Source: Streptomyces lycii
GTDB lineage: Bacteria > Actinomycetota > Actinomycetes > Streptomycetales > Streptomycetaceae
Assembly: GCF_009735685.1 (NCBI RefSeq)
Contig: NZ_WHPN01000335.1
Coordinates: forward strand, 1-46,515
Direction of reading: 5' to 3'
DNA: 46,515 nucleotides
Shown here: one piece after another, positions 1 to 7,884 of the stretch
Numbering within the stretch: position 1 is the first letter of the stretch
Layout of the letters: every line of letters starts with the position of its first letter
Notes under the pieces: model-generated
Told to the model about the DNA's origin: nothing
The model's input: the letters and a program-made list of their open reading frames with translations, nothing else
Databases searched by the model: none
Translations under genes and position numbers: made by a program

Positions 1-42
1 CTCGCGGGCCGGAACGGCGGACGGAGCCGTGCCCGGGCTCAG

Positions 43-54
43 TACCCTGTCCGC
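43..54 (+). promoter_or_regulatory. -10 hexamer of proA, probable leaderless start
   Basis: TACCCT at 43-48 lies exactly six bases before the proA ATG at 55. That spacing puts transcription start at or next to the start codon, so the mRNA is probably leaderless. There is no Shine-Dalgarno sequence in the gap and no good -35 match upstream. Confidence 0.5.
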
Positions 55-1380
55 ATGAGCAGCGTCTTCCCCTCGCCCCTCGCCGATCCCACGCCGCAGT
101 CCCCGGTCATCCGGGCCGCCTACCGCGCGCAGGCCGCCGCCGCCGAGATCGCCCCGCTGCCGCGGGCCGTCAAGGACGACGTGCTGCTCGCGATCGCCGA
201 CGCCCTGGAGGTGCGGGTCAAGGAGATCGTCGAGGCCAACGCCGAGGACGTCGGGCGGGCCCGTGAGGCGGGCACCGCCGAGGCGATCATCGACCGCCTC
301 ACCCTGACCCCGGAGCGGGTCCGCGCCATCGCCTCGGACGTACGGGACGTCGTGGCGCTGCCCGACCCGGTCGGCGAGGTCGTCCGTGGTTCGACGCTGC
401 CGAACGGCATCGACCTGCGCCAGGTGCGGGTCCCGCTCGGTGTGGTGGGGATCATCTACGAGGCCCGGCCCAACGTCACGGTCGACGCCGCGGCACTGTG
501 CCTGAAGTCCGGCAACGCGGTGCTGCTGCGCGGCTCCTCCTCCGCCTACTCCTCGAACAAGGCCCTGGTCACCGTCCTGCGCGACGCCGTCGGCGGCGCC
601 GGGCTGCCCGCCGACGCGGTGCAGCTGGTCCCCGGTGAGAGCCGGGAGTCCGTACGCGAGCTGATGCGCGCCCGCGGCATGGTCGACGTGCTCATTCCGC
701 GCGGCGGCGCCTCGCTGATCCGTACGGTCGTCGAGGAGTCCACGGTGCCCGTCATCGAGACCGGCACCGGCAACTGCCACGTCTACGTCGACGCCGAGAC
801 CGACCTCGACATGGCCGTGGAGATCCTGGTCAACTCCAAGGCGCAGCGGCCCAGCGTGTGCAACGCCGCCGAGACCCTCCTGGTGCACCAGGACGTGGCC
901 GACTCCTTCCTGCCGCGGGCGCTGGTCGCGCTGGCCGAGCACGGCGTGACCGTGCACGCCGACGAGCGGGTCCAGGAGATCGCCGACCGGGTGCGGTCCG
1001 GCGCGACCGTGGTCCCGGCCACCGTCGAGGACTGGGAGACCGAGTACCTCTCGTACGACATCGCCGCGGGGGTCGTCGACTCCCTGGACGCCGCCGTGGC
1101 GCACATCCGGCTGTGGTCCTCCGGCCACACCGAGGCCATCGTCACCACCTCGCAGGCCGCCGCCCGCCGGTTCACCCAGCTGGTCGACTCCACCACGGTC
1201 GCGGTGAACGCCTCGACCCGGTTCACCGACGGCAGCCAGTTCGGCTTCGGCGCGGAGATCGGCATCTCCACCCAGAAGCTGCACGCCCGCGGCCCGATGG
1301 GGCTGCCGGAGCTGACCTCCACCAAGTACGTCGTCACCGGCGACGGCCACGTCCGGGACGCCCGGCAGCGCAGCTGCTGA
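55..1380 (+). CDS. proA: Gamma-glutamyl phosphate reductase (proline biosynthesis)
   Basis: ProA performs the NADPH-dependent reduction of gamma-glutamyl phosphate to glutamate-5-semialdehyde, the second step of proline synthesis, in the cytoplasm. The 441-residue product shows the aldehyde-dehydrogenase-like fold of the family: the segment [20 protein letters not shown], the glycine-rich IPRGG, and the catalytic cysteine at about residue 269 in [11 protein letters not shown]. The length is slightly above the usual 410-430. The ATG at 55 is favoured because it precedes recognisable sequence and sits six bases after TACCCT. In streptomycetes proB normally lies just upstream, outside this window. 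A strong terminator at 1394-1422 separates it from the next gene. Confidence 0.97.
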   Translation: MSSVFPSPLADPTPQSPVIRAAYRAQAAAAEIAPLPRAVKDDVLLAIADALEVRVKEIVEANAEDVGRAREAGTAEAIIDRLTLTPERVRAIASDVRDVVALPDPVGEVVRGSTLPNGIDLRQVRVPLGVVGIIYEARPNVTVDAAALCLKSGNAVLLRGSSSAYSSNKALVTVLRDAVGGAGLPADAVQLVPGESRESVRELMRARGMVDVLIPRGGASLIRTVVEESTVPVIETGTGNCHVYVDAETDLDMAVEILVNSKAQRPSVCNAAETLLVHQDVADSFLPRALVALAEHGVTVHADERVQEIADRVRSGATVVPATVEDWETEYLSYDIAAGVVDSLDAAVAHIRLWSSGHTEAIVTTSQAAARRFTQLVDSTTVAVNASTRFTDGSQFGFGAEIGISTQKLHARGPMGLPELTSTKYVVTGDGHVRDARQRSC

Positions 1381-1393
1381 CACCGCCCCGGTC

Positions 1394-1422
1394 TCCCGGG
1401 GGCACCGTGCGTGCCCCCGGGA
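1394..1422 (+). terminator. Intrinsic terminator of proA
   Basis: A perfect 12-bp stem (TCCCGGGGGCAC and its complement) with a 5-base loop CGTGC is followed by the T-rich TATTTCTT. It lies 14 bases after the proA stop codon. Confidence 0.85.
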
Positions 1423-1436
1423 TATTTCTTCCCGCC

Positions 1437-1472
1437 CTGCCCAAAGCGGCGGTCCCGGGCTAATCTGGTGGG
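1437..1472 (+). promoter_or_regulatory. Promoter of the 193-residue membrane protein, probable leaderless start
   Basis: CTGCCC (1437-1442) and TAATCT (1461-1466) are separated by 18 bp. TAATCT ends six bases before the GTG at 1473. No ribosome binding site fits in that gap. Confidence 0.5.
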
Positions 1473-2054
1473 GTGCCGGACGATGTGGGGGGCAAGCCGT
1501 TCCAGGACGGTGACGAACCCGACAGCGACAGCCACGGGGCGGCGGACGAAGAGTTCGCGACCGTGGTGTTCGACGAGGATTTCGTGCGGTCCGCCGAGAT
1601 CCACGAGCCCAGCGCCGTCGAGCGCATGCTGGCCGCCGCCCAGGCCCGTGCCGAGGCCGAGGCGGCCCGCCGCCGCCCCGGCGCCTCCGTCAGCGACGAG
1701 GAGCTCTACGAGGCGTACGGCGGCCCCGGCGAGTGGTACGACCCGGACGACGACGGCCACGACCCGTACGGCCCCTACGGCGGCGCCCTGCGCCCCTATC
1801 GCAGCGGGACCCGCTGGCACCGGCCGGTGGCCTGGGTGCTCGCAATCGTGATGGGCGTCGGCATGGTGGCGCTCGCCTTCGCGGCGGTCTACCGCGGCGA
1901 CGCGGGCAGCAGGCAGGACCCCTCGCCGCCGCCCGCGACCACCGGCGTCGACGACGACCGCGCCGAGCGTTCCGCCGGGCTGCCGGAACCGCTGCCGTAC
2001 GCCCTCGCCGGGGGCGCCGCCCCGGCGGCCGTGGCCGTCCCGTACGCCCGCTGA
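1473..2054 (+). CDS. Single-pass membrane protein with N-terminal VVFDE motif, function unknown
   Basis: The 193-residue protein has an acidic N-terminus, the motif VVFDEDFVRSAEIHEPSAVE at about residues 31-50, a charged Ala/Arg/Glu-rich stretch (52-70), a Tyr/Asp/Gly-rich linker (80-108), one transmembrane helix at about 119-139 (WVLAIVMGVGMVALAFAAVY) and a short Pro/Ala-rich outer tail. The motif recurs almost unchanged in the next gene, so the two are probably paralogues or partners sharing a cytoplasmic binding element. I recognise no catalytic domain. The GTG start is supported by the closely spaced TAATCT box. It lies between proA and a second membrane protein, upstream of an envelope-related cluster, so an envelope or morphogenesis role is possible but is inference only. 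Confidence 0.8.
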   Translation: MPDDVGGKPFQDGDEPDSDSHGAADEEFATVVFDEDFVRSAEIHEPSAVERMLAAAQARAEAEAARRRPGASVSDEELYEAYGGPGEWYDPDDDGHDPYGPYGGALRPYRSGTRWHRPVAWVLAIVMGVGMVALAFAAVYRGDAGSRQDPSPPPATTGVDDDRAERSAGLPEPLPYALAGGAAPAAVAVPYAR

Positions 2055-2109
2055 GCGCGCCGCGCCGCGATGGCCGGCCCGCGCCGGGAAGTTCGGTGTC
2101 ACCCAGGCG

Positions 2110-2143
2110 TTTACCAGGTGCCCTCCCGACCTACTCTGTTGGT
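2110..2143 (+). promoter_or_regulatory. Promoter of the 363-residue membrane protein, probable leaderless start
   Basis: TTTACC (2110-2115) and TACTCT (2132-2137) have 16-bp spacing. TACTCT ends six bases before the ATG at 2144, with no Shine-Dalgarno sequence in between. Confidence 0.5.
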
Positions 2144-3235
2144 ATGACCGGGCCTGGAGACCCACCTGAGGGGGCACCCGAGGGCGTCCCGGGAGGTGGC
2201 GACGACGAATACCGATCCGTCGTTTTCGACGAATCCTTCGTTCGTGCTGCCCGGCTTCAGGAGTTCTCCGCCCAGGAGCGGCTGGACGACCACACCCCCG
2301 CGGTGCGCCGCCAGGGCCCGTGGCGCCGGAGCCGGGGATCCCGGCAGGCGCTCGTCCTGGTGCTGCTGATCGCCCTGGCCTTCGCCACGGCCGTGTACAT
2401 GGGGGTGCGCAATCCCTACCGGAGCCTCGCCGAGCGCGACCCCGAGCCGCTGCGCAGCACCGTCGTCCCGCTGGCCCCGCGCGGCGCGGTGCCCGGCGCG
2501 GCACCGGCCGCCCTGTTCGAGCACAGCCCGGCGGCGCACTTCCGGGTGGGGGCCGAGGGGGTCAATCTGCCGGCCGTGCACGGCACCGAGAACTTCACCG
2601 ACACCCAGGTCCTCGCCGCGCTGGACGCGGCCAAGGAGTACATCATCCGCTCCTCGCTGGACCCCGAGGTGCTGACCGGCGGCACCGTGCGGCCCGTGCG
2701 CGTCCTGGTCGACTCGTACCAGCTGGAGCAGTTCGACCGGAGCATGGACCGGCCCGCCGACGACGGGCGGCACGCGGCCACCGGCTGGCTGGTCCGCTTC
2801 GACGCCTCCCGGGTGGCGCTCGCCGACCCGCAGGTGCGCGTGCGGGGCAGCCTCGCCGTGACCGAGACGGGCTCCAGCCGGCTGGAGGTCACCGGCGACC
2901 ACACCTTCGTCTACGCGCTGCGCCCGGCCGCCGGGCAGCCGGAGGGCGACGGCCGGGCGTCGCTCTTCACGGTCCGCCGCGAGGTCCGCTTCCGCTTCGA
3001 CCGGGACGACCTGCGCGACCACCAGATCGAGGTGGTCCAGGCCTATGTGCAGGCGGGCCCGATGAGCTGCGGCGGCGACACGGCCGGGCAGCTGCGGCCG
3101 CTGCTGGCGGGGCAGGACGCCGGGAAGGGCCGCCCGGCCGGCACGGACCCGTACGCGCCCCAGCGGTCCACCGCCTCGCTGTGCGGGGTGATGGCCGACG
3201 AGGCGCAGCCGAGCCCGCCCCGGGGGTCGCCGTAG
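2144..3235 (+). CDS. Membrane-anchored protein with VVFDE motif and extracytoplasmic domain, function unknown
   Basis: The 363-residue protein repeats the upstream neighbour's N-terminal motif (VVFDESFVRAARLQEFSAQE, about residues 26-45). A basic stretch, one transmembrane helix at about 69-87 (ALVLVLLIALAFATAVYMG) and a roughly 270-residue extracytoplasmic domain follow. That domain has no motif I can assign; it includes the segment YIIRSSLDPEVLTGGTVRPV and two cysteines (in MSCGG and LCGVM) that could form a disulphide. Topology is predicted as N-in. The open frame extends further upstream, but the ATG at 2144 is the sensible start because of the motif position and the TACTCT box. Conserved in streptomycetes as far as I recall, with no assigned biochemical function known to me. 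Confidence 0.85.
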   Translation: MTGPGDPPEGAPEGVPGGGDDEYRSVVFDESFVRAARLQEFSAQERLDDHTPAVRRQGPWRRSRGSRQALVLVLLIALAFATAVYMGVRNPYRSLAERDPEPLRSTVVPLAPRGAVPGAAPAALFEHSPAAHFRVGAEGVNLPAVHGTENFTDTQVLAALDAAKEYIIRSSLDPEVLTGGTVRPVRVLVDSYQLEQFDRSMDRPADDGRHAATGWLVRFDASRVALADPQVRVRGSLAVTETGSSRLEVTGDHTFVYALRPAAGQPEGDGRASLFTVRREVRFRFDRDDLRDHQIEVVQAYVQAGPMSCGGDTAGQLRPLLAGQDAGKGRPAGTDPYAPQRSTASLCGVMADEAQPSPPRGSP

Positions 3236-3304
3236 CGGCCGCCCGGGGCGCGGGACGGCGCCCGCCCGCCGGAATCCGACGGGGGGCGGCCCTGCCGGGG
3301 CCCG

Positions 3305-4390
3305 TCAGGAGGACGCGGCCGGGCCGCTGTCGTCCGCCGGCGGCGTGGAGCCGCCCTTGCCGCCGTTCGCGGCGCCGCTGAACCTGTCGCGGAGCTTGCC
3401 GCCGAGGTCGCCGGCGCCGCCCGCGATGTCCCGCACCAGGCCCATCAGCGGGTCCTTGCTGTTGCGGACCGAGTCGGCGTAGTGGTTCGCGGACTCCTTG
3501 AAGGAGTCGCTGACCGAGGTGTCCTTGTCCTCGTCGCGGCGCGGGTAGTGCCCGTCCATGAGCCGCTGGAAGTCCCGGCTCTCGGCCCACTTCTTGAGTT
3601 CGGCCGCGCGCACGGTCGTGAACGGGTGGCTGCGCGGCAGCACGTTCATGATCTTCAGCACGGAGTCGCGCAGATCGCCGCCCGCCTCGTACTCCTCGGC
3701 CTGCTTCAGGAAGGCCTCCACGTTCATCTCGTGGAGGTGGTTGCCGCCGGCCATCTTCATCAGGCCGCGCATCGAGGCCTGCAGGTCCTGGCCGACGACC
3801 AGGCCCGCGCGGTCCGCCGACAGCTCCGACTTGCGGAACCACTCGCGCAGCGCCGTCACGAGCGCCATGATCGCGACATTGCCCAGCGGGATCCAGGCGA
3901 CCTTGAGCGCGATGCTGGTGAGGAACAGCAGGATCGTCCGGTAGACGGCGTGCCCGGACAGGGCGTGTCCCACCTCGTGGCCGATGACCGCCCGCATCTC
4001 CTCCTCGTCCAGCAGCTCGACGAGGCCGGTGGTGACGACGATGATCGGCTCGTCCATGCCGATGCACATGGCGTTCGGCTTGGGGTCCTGGTTGACATAC
4101 ATCGGCGGGACCTTCTCCAGGTCCAGGATGTCGCACGCGTCCCGCAGCATGACGTGCAGATGCGCGAACTGGTCCTCGCTGACCCGCACCGAGTCGGAGA
4201 GGAACATCAGGCGCAGCGAGCGCTCCGGCAGCAGCCCGCTCAGCGCCTTGAAGGCGGTGTCGAAGCCGCTCAGCTTGCGCAGCGCCACCAGCGCCGAGCG
4301 GTCGGCGGGATGTTCGTAGGCGCGTGAGGAGATCTGCGGGAACCGCCTGCGGTTGCGGCTCGGCACGTTCCCGTTGCTGTCTTCGGTCAT
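3305..4390 (-). CDS. M48-family (HtpX-like) membrane zinc metalloprotease
   Basis: A 361-residue membrane protease. The zinc-binding motif HEVGH is at about 138-142 (AVIGHEVGHALSGHA), followed by hydrophobic helices at about 152-185, and the third metal ligand is Glu189 in KSELSADRAG. This order is typical of M48 proteins, which degrade misfolded or unneeded proteins at the membrane. The C-terminal part (residues 290-361) is polar and Gly/Asp-rich. The ATG at 4390 is chosen because AAGGGGG lies just upstream; a start at 4444 is possible but adds only non-conserved residues. It is convergent with the preceding membrane protein. A divergent TAGGGT box lies at about 4443-4448. Confidence 0.9.
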   Translation of the reverse strand: MTEDSNGNVPSRNRRRFPQISSRAYEHPADRSALVALRKLSGFDTAFKALSGLLPERSLRLMFLSDSVRVSEDQFAHLHVMLRDACDILDLEKVPPMYVNQDPKPNAMCIGMDEPIIVVTTGLVELLDEEEMRAVIGHEVGHALSGHAVYRTILLFLTSIALKVAWIPLGNVAIMALVTALREWFRKSELSADRAGLVVGQDLQASMRGLMKMAGGNHLHEMNVEAFLKQAEEYEAGGDLRDSVLKIMNVLPRSHPFTTVRAAELKKWAESRDFQRLMDGHYPRRDEDKDTSVSDSFKESANHYADSVRNSKDPLMGLVRDIAGGAGDLGGKLRDRFSGAANGGKGGSTPPADDSGPAASS

Positions 4391-4587
4391 CTTTGGCCCC
4401 CTTGTCGGCCCGGCACATGGCCTCGTCCCCCTGGCAGCCACCACCCTAAGTGCTGACTGTCACAGCGGGGCCGCGGCGGTCGGACCCGTAGGACGCCAAG
4501 AGTCGGCGTGAGGTTGCGTCGGCGCCCCGCTTACGATGAGAGCGCATCACGCGTCCTGTCCGACGACGACCCCGAGGTCTGCCGACG

Positions 4588-4752
4588 ATGAGTCTCCCCA
4601 GCTCCGCCCACGCCCTGCTCACCCTCGCCTCCGGGGGCGGTGAGCACGGAAGCAACCACGAGAGCCTCAACCCGTACCTGATCGGTGGCCTGACGCTCGC
4701 CGCGCTGCTGCTCCTGCTCTGGATCACCACCCGTCTCAACCGCGACCGCTGA
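4588..4752 (+). CDS. Small single-pass membrane protein (54 aa) upstream of nadD
   Basis: This short frame runs from the ATG at 4588 to the TGA at 4752. It encodes a polar His/Ser/Gly-rich N-terminus (GGGEHGSNHESLNPY), one helix at about residues 31-47 (LIGGLTLAALLLLLWIT) and a basic tail ending RLNRDR, giving a positive-inside end at the C-terminus. GAGG about 10 bases upstream could be the ribosome binding site. Small proteins of this kind precede nadD in other streptomycetes as I recall. Function is unknown; candidates are a membrane-complex adaptor or an envelope-stress peptide, neither shown by the sequence. Confidence 0.75.
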   Translation: MSLPSSAHALLTLASGGGEHGSNHESLNPYLIGGLTLAALLLLLWITTRLNRDR

Positions 4753-4792
4753 GGCGGCCGGAGGCAGCGGGACGCGCCGCCGGACCGGGAAG

Positions 4793-4806
4793 TAGGCTCT
4801 GCTCGC
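4793..4806 (+). promoter_or_regulatory. -10-like box close to the nadD start
   Basis: TAGGCT at 4793-4798 ends eight bases before the nadD ATG (4807). No Shine-Dalgarno sequence is visible, so a short or leaderless transcript is plausible. No clear -35. Confidence 0.35.
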
Positions 4807-5430
4807 ATGGGAGAACAGCAAGCGCCCGCGACCGGTCCGGTGAAGCGGCGGCTCGGTGTCATGGGCGGCACGTTCGACCCGATCCACCACGGGCACCTGG
4901 TCGCGGCCAGTGAGGTCGCCGCCCAGTTCCACCTGGACGAGGTCGTCTTCGTGCCGACCGGCCAGCCGTGGCAGAAGAGCCACCAGACGGTCTCCCCGGC
5001 CGAGGACCGCTATCTGATGACGGTCATCGCGACCGCGTCCAACCCGCAGTTCTCGGTCAGCCGGATCGACATCGACCGCGGCGGCCGGACCTACACCATC
5101 GACACCCTGCGGGACCTGCACGCCGAGCACGGTGACGCCGACCTGTTCTTCATCACGGGGGCCGACGCCCTCTCGCAGATCCTCGGCTGGCGGGACGCCC
5201 CGGAACTGTTCTCGCTGGCACACTTCATCGGAGTGACCCGTCCCGGGCACGTGCTCTCCGACCCCGGCCTCCCGGACGGCGGCGTCTCGCTGGTCGAGGT
5301 GCCGGCGCTCGCCATCTCGTCCACGGACTGCCGTGCGAGAGTGGCGGCGGGCGAGCCGGTCTGGTATCTGGTGCCGGACGGGGTGGTGCGCTACATCGAC
5401 AAGCGCGGGCTCTACCGGGACGCCGGCTAG
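4807..5430 (+). CDS. nadD: Nicotinate-nucleotide adenylyltransferase
   Basis: NadD transfers AMP from ATP to nicotinate mononucleotide, giving deamido-NAD in NAD biosynthesis. The 207-residue protein has the nucleotidyltransferase signature [12 protein letters not shown] (residues 20-31, with His27 and His30 for ATP binding) and the C-terminal ISSTDCR (about 169-175), equivalent to the family's ISSTxxR. Length is normal. About 13 residues precede the first strand, as in other actinobacterial NadD proteins. It is followed after 36 bases by the LCP protein and then rsfS; the nadD-rsfS association is widespread in bacteria. Confidence 0.95.
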   Translation: MGEQQAPATGPVKRRLGVMGGTFDPIHHGHLVAASEVAAQFHLDEVVFVPTGQPWQKSHQTVSPAEDRYLMTVIATASNPQFSVSRIDIDRGGRTYTIDTLRDLHAEHGDADLFFITGADALSQILGWRDAPELFSLAHFIGVTRPGHVLSDPGLPDGGVSLVEVPALAISSTDCRARVAAGEPVWYLVPDGVVRYIDKRGLYRDAG

Positions 5431-5466
5431 GCGCGACGGCAGGGCACGGCACGGGAAGGGGCACCG

Positions 5467-7299
5467 GTGAACGACGCACACTCCGGGCGGTACGGCAGGC
5501 CGGAGGACGGCCAGGATCCCTACGTCCCCGACGCGTACACGCAGCAGTACTACGACCCGTACACCGAGCGGGAGCAGCAGCCGCAGCAGTACGACGAGTA
5601 CGGCCGTCCGTACGAGTCCTACGACCCGTACACCCAGCAGCAGCGGCCGCGCTACGACGAGCAGTACGACCAGTACAACCGCGGCTATCCGCAGCAGCAG
5701 TACGACCAGGGCTACGCCCCGCAGGACTACGGCCACGACCCCGACCCGGGCGGCTACGGCACCGGGACCGGCACCGCGCAGCCCTACCCGCAGCAGCAGC
5801 CCTACCCGCACGAGCAGCAGCCGCAGCAGCCGGACCCGTCGCGGTACCCGTCGCACCAGCAGGACCCGAGCCGGGATCCGCGGCACGGTGTCCCGCAGCA
5901 GTCCGCCCAGCAGCAGTGGGCGCCGCAGCAGCAGACCCGCGCCCCGGAGCGCCCCCAGCAGCCCGGGCAGCCGGGGCACCCCGGCCACCCCGGATCCGTT
6001 CCGGGCCCCCGGGACGACGACTCGGGCGCGCCCGACTACCGCACCGAGCAGTTCTCGTTCATCGAGGAGCCCGACGAGGACGCCGACGACGTCATCGACT
6101 GGCTGAAATTCGCCGAGACCCGCACCGAGCGCCGGGACGAGCGCAAGCGGAAGTACCGCAACCGCCTGGTCTCCCTCCTCGTGGTCCTCGCGCTCGCCCT
6201 GGCCGGCGGCGTCGGCTACCTCTGGTACGAGGGCAAGCTGCCCGGTCTGTCCGGCGACGGCGGGGGCGCCCAGGCGGCCGGCGGCCCGCAGAAGCGCGAC
6301 GTGATCATCGTGCATCTGCGCGACACCAAGCAGGACGGCGGCAGTTCCACCGCGCTGCTCGTGAACAACGAGACGACCGGCAAGGGCACCACGCTGCTGC
6401 TCCCGAACTCCCTGGCGGTGACCGGCGAGAGCGGTTCCACCACGCTCGGCGCCTCCGTCGAGGAGGAGGGCAACGGCCCCACCCGCGATGCCCTGAACAC
6501 GCTGCTCGGCTCCGGGATGAAGCACAGCTGGCGGCTGGACACCCCGTATCTGGAGAATCTGGTCGAACTCGTCGGCGGCATCACCCTCGACACCGACGCC
6601 GCCGTCCCCGCGGCGAAGAAGGGCGAGGACCCGCTGGTCGGGAAGGGCCGGGAGCAGAGCCTCGACGGCCGGGCCGCCGTCGGCTACGCCACCCTGCTGC
6701 AGAAGGGCGAGGACCAGGCCGACCAGCTGCGGCGGTTCGGGCAGGTCCTGCAGGCCGTGCTGCGGAAGATGCCGAGCGACCCCGAGCTGGCGACGACCAC
6801 GGTGCAGACTCTCAACCAGATCGCCGACCCGTCACTGACCGAGGGGCAGCTCGGAGCCTCCCTCGCCGAACTGGCGGAGCAGGCGAAGAGCGGCGCGTAC
6901 GAGACGACGCTGCTGCCGGTGCGGCAGGACGGGACGCTGAGCGACGGGACCGCGGAGAGCGTGGTCAAGGACGTCCTCGGCGGCACGGTCACCAACGCCG
7001 ACCCGGACGCGGCCCCACGGGTGAGCGTGCGGAACGCCACCGGTGACACGAAGGCCGCGGGCACGGCGCAGGCGGCGCTGGTCAACGGCGGCTGGACATA
7101 CGTCGACGGCGGCACCGGCACGGCGCAGCAGACCTCGCGGGTGACCTACGCCGACGCGGCACGGGCCGCCGAGGCGAAGGAGATCGCCACCGCGCTGGGC
7201 CTGCCGGAGAGCGCCGCCCGGAAGGGCGAGGGGGCGGCCAACGCGGACATCACCGTCGTCCTCGGCGGCGACTACGAGCCGGGCGGCGCCGGGCAGTAG
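5467..7299 (+). CDS. LytR-CpsA-Psr (LCP) family envelope protein with degenerate active site and LytR_C domain
   Basis: A 610-residue type II membrane protein. The cytoplasmic N-terminus (1-225) is low-complexity and very rich in Gln, Tyr, Asp and Pro. A transmembrane helix lies at about 233-252. The LCP-like region begins at about 278 (RDVIIVHLRDT), with recognisable LDTPYLENLVELVGGITLD and LDGRAAVGYATLLQKGEDQ. A C-terminal LytR_C domain runs from about 516. LCP proteins attach anionic glycopolymers to peptidoglycan. The canonical RSDTxML and IPRD segments read GSSTALL and LPNS here, so key Arg/Asp residues are absent. By gene order this corresponds, from memory, to S. coelicolor SCO2578 (PdtA), linked to spore-wall glycopolymer. 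The GTG start is supported by GGAAGGGG just upstream. Confidence 0.8.
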   Translation: MNDAHSGRYGRPEDGQDPYVPDAYTQQYYDPYTEREQQPQQYDEYGRPYESYDPYTQQQRPRYDEQYDQYNRGYPQQQYDQGYAPQDYGHDPDPGGYGTGTGTAQPYPQQQPYPHEQQPQQPDPSRYPSHQQDPSRDPRHGVPQQSAQQQWAPQQQTRAPERPQQPGQPGHPGHPGSVPGPRDDDSGAPDYRTEQFSFIEEPDEDADDVIDWLKFAETRTERRDERKRKYRNRLVSLLVVLALALAGGVGYLWYEGKLPGLSGDGGGAQAAGGPQKRDVIIVHLRDTKQDGGSSTALLVNNETTGKGTTLLLPNSLAVTGESGSTTLGASVEEEGNGPTRDALNTLLGSGMKHSWRLDTPYLENLVELVGGITLDTDAAVPAAKKGEDPLVGKGREQSLDGRAAVGYATLLQKGEDQADQLRRFGQVLQAVLRKMPSDPELATTTVQTLNQIADPSLTEGQLGASLAELAEQAKSGAYETTLLPVRQDGTLSDGTAESVVKDVLGGTVTNADPDAAPRVSVRNATGDTKAAGTAQAALVNGGWTYVDGGTGTAQQTSRVTYADAARAAEAKEIATALGLPESAARKGEGAANADITVVLGGDYEPGGAGQ

Positions 7300-7301
7300 C
7301 G

Positions 7302-7338
7302 CCCCGGGCGGCCGCCGGTCCCGGTGGCCGCCCCGGGG
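7302..7338 (+). terminator. GC-rich stem-loop after the LCP gene
   Basis: CCCCGGGCGGCC (7302-7313) pairs with GGCCGCCCCGGGG (7326-7338), with one bulged C. There is no T-tract. It could partly terminate or stabilise the upstream message. A second small perfect palindrome, GGATCGTGAGATCC, follows at about 7366-7379. Confidence 0.45.
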
Positions 7339-7452
7339 TCCGGCGGCCGCGGGCCGGGTGTGCCGGTGGATCGTGAGATCCTGGATTCCGGCCGCGCGAC
7401 CCCGCCCGGGGCACCGCGGCCGGCATCCAGCCCCTCGACCGAAAGCCTGCTT

Positions 7453-7884
7453 GTGACCGTCACGGACCGCTCCAACGAGCTGATCAACGCCGCCGCCCAG
7501 GCAGCCGCCGACAAGCTCGCGCACGACATCATTGCGTACGACGTCAGCGAGGTGCTGTCGATCACCGACGCCTTCCTGCTGGCCTCCGCCCCCAACGACC
7601 GCCAGGTCAAGTCGATCGTCGACGAGATCGAGGAGCGGCTCAACAAGGAGCTGGGCGCCAAGCCGGTGCGCCGCGAGGGCGACCGCGAGGCCCGCTGGGT
7701 CCTGCTCGACTACGTGGACATCGTGGTGCACGTGCAGCACAGCGAGGAGCGCGTCTTCTACGCCCTCGAGCGGCTCTGGAAGGACTGCCCCGAACTGGAG
7801 CTGCCGGCCGACGCCGCCGCGACCCGCGGCAAGGCCGAGGAGCACGCCCGCGCCGAGGGCGACGAGGACGGTGAGCTGAGCTGA
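7453..7884 (+). CDS. rsfS: Ribosomal silencing factor RsfS
   Basis: RsfS (DUF143/RsfA/Iojap family) binds ribosomal protein uL14 and blocks joining of the 30S and 50S subunits when nutrients are short. The 143-residue product has the family hallmarks ITDAFLLASAPNDRQVKSIVDEIEE, the invariant GDREARWVLLDYVDIVVHVQHSEERVFY and LERLWKD, each of which reads without interruption; the acidic tail (DEDGELS) is variable. The frame is open further upstream, but the GTG at 7453 gives the family's usual N-terminus and has GAAAG upstream. Its stop codon overlaps the proposed CTG start of the histidine phosphatase, so the two are probably translationally coupled. Confidence 0.95.
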   Translation: MTVTDRSNELINAAAQAAADKLAHDIIAYDVSEVLSITDAFLLASAPNDRQVKSIVDEIEERLNKELGAKPVRREGDREARWVLLDYVDIVVHVQHSEERVFYALERLWKDCPELELPADAAATRGKAEEHARAEGDEDGELS

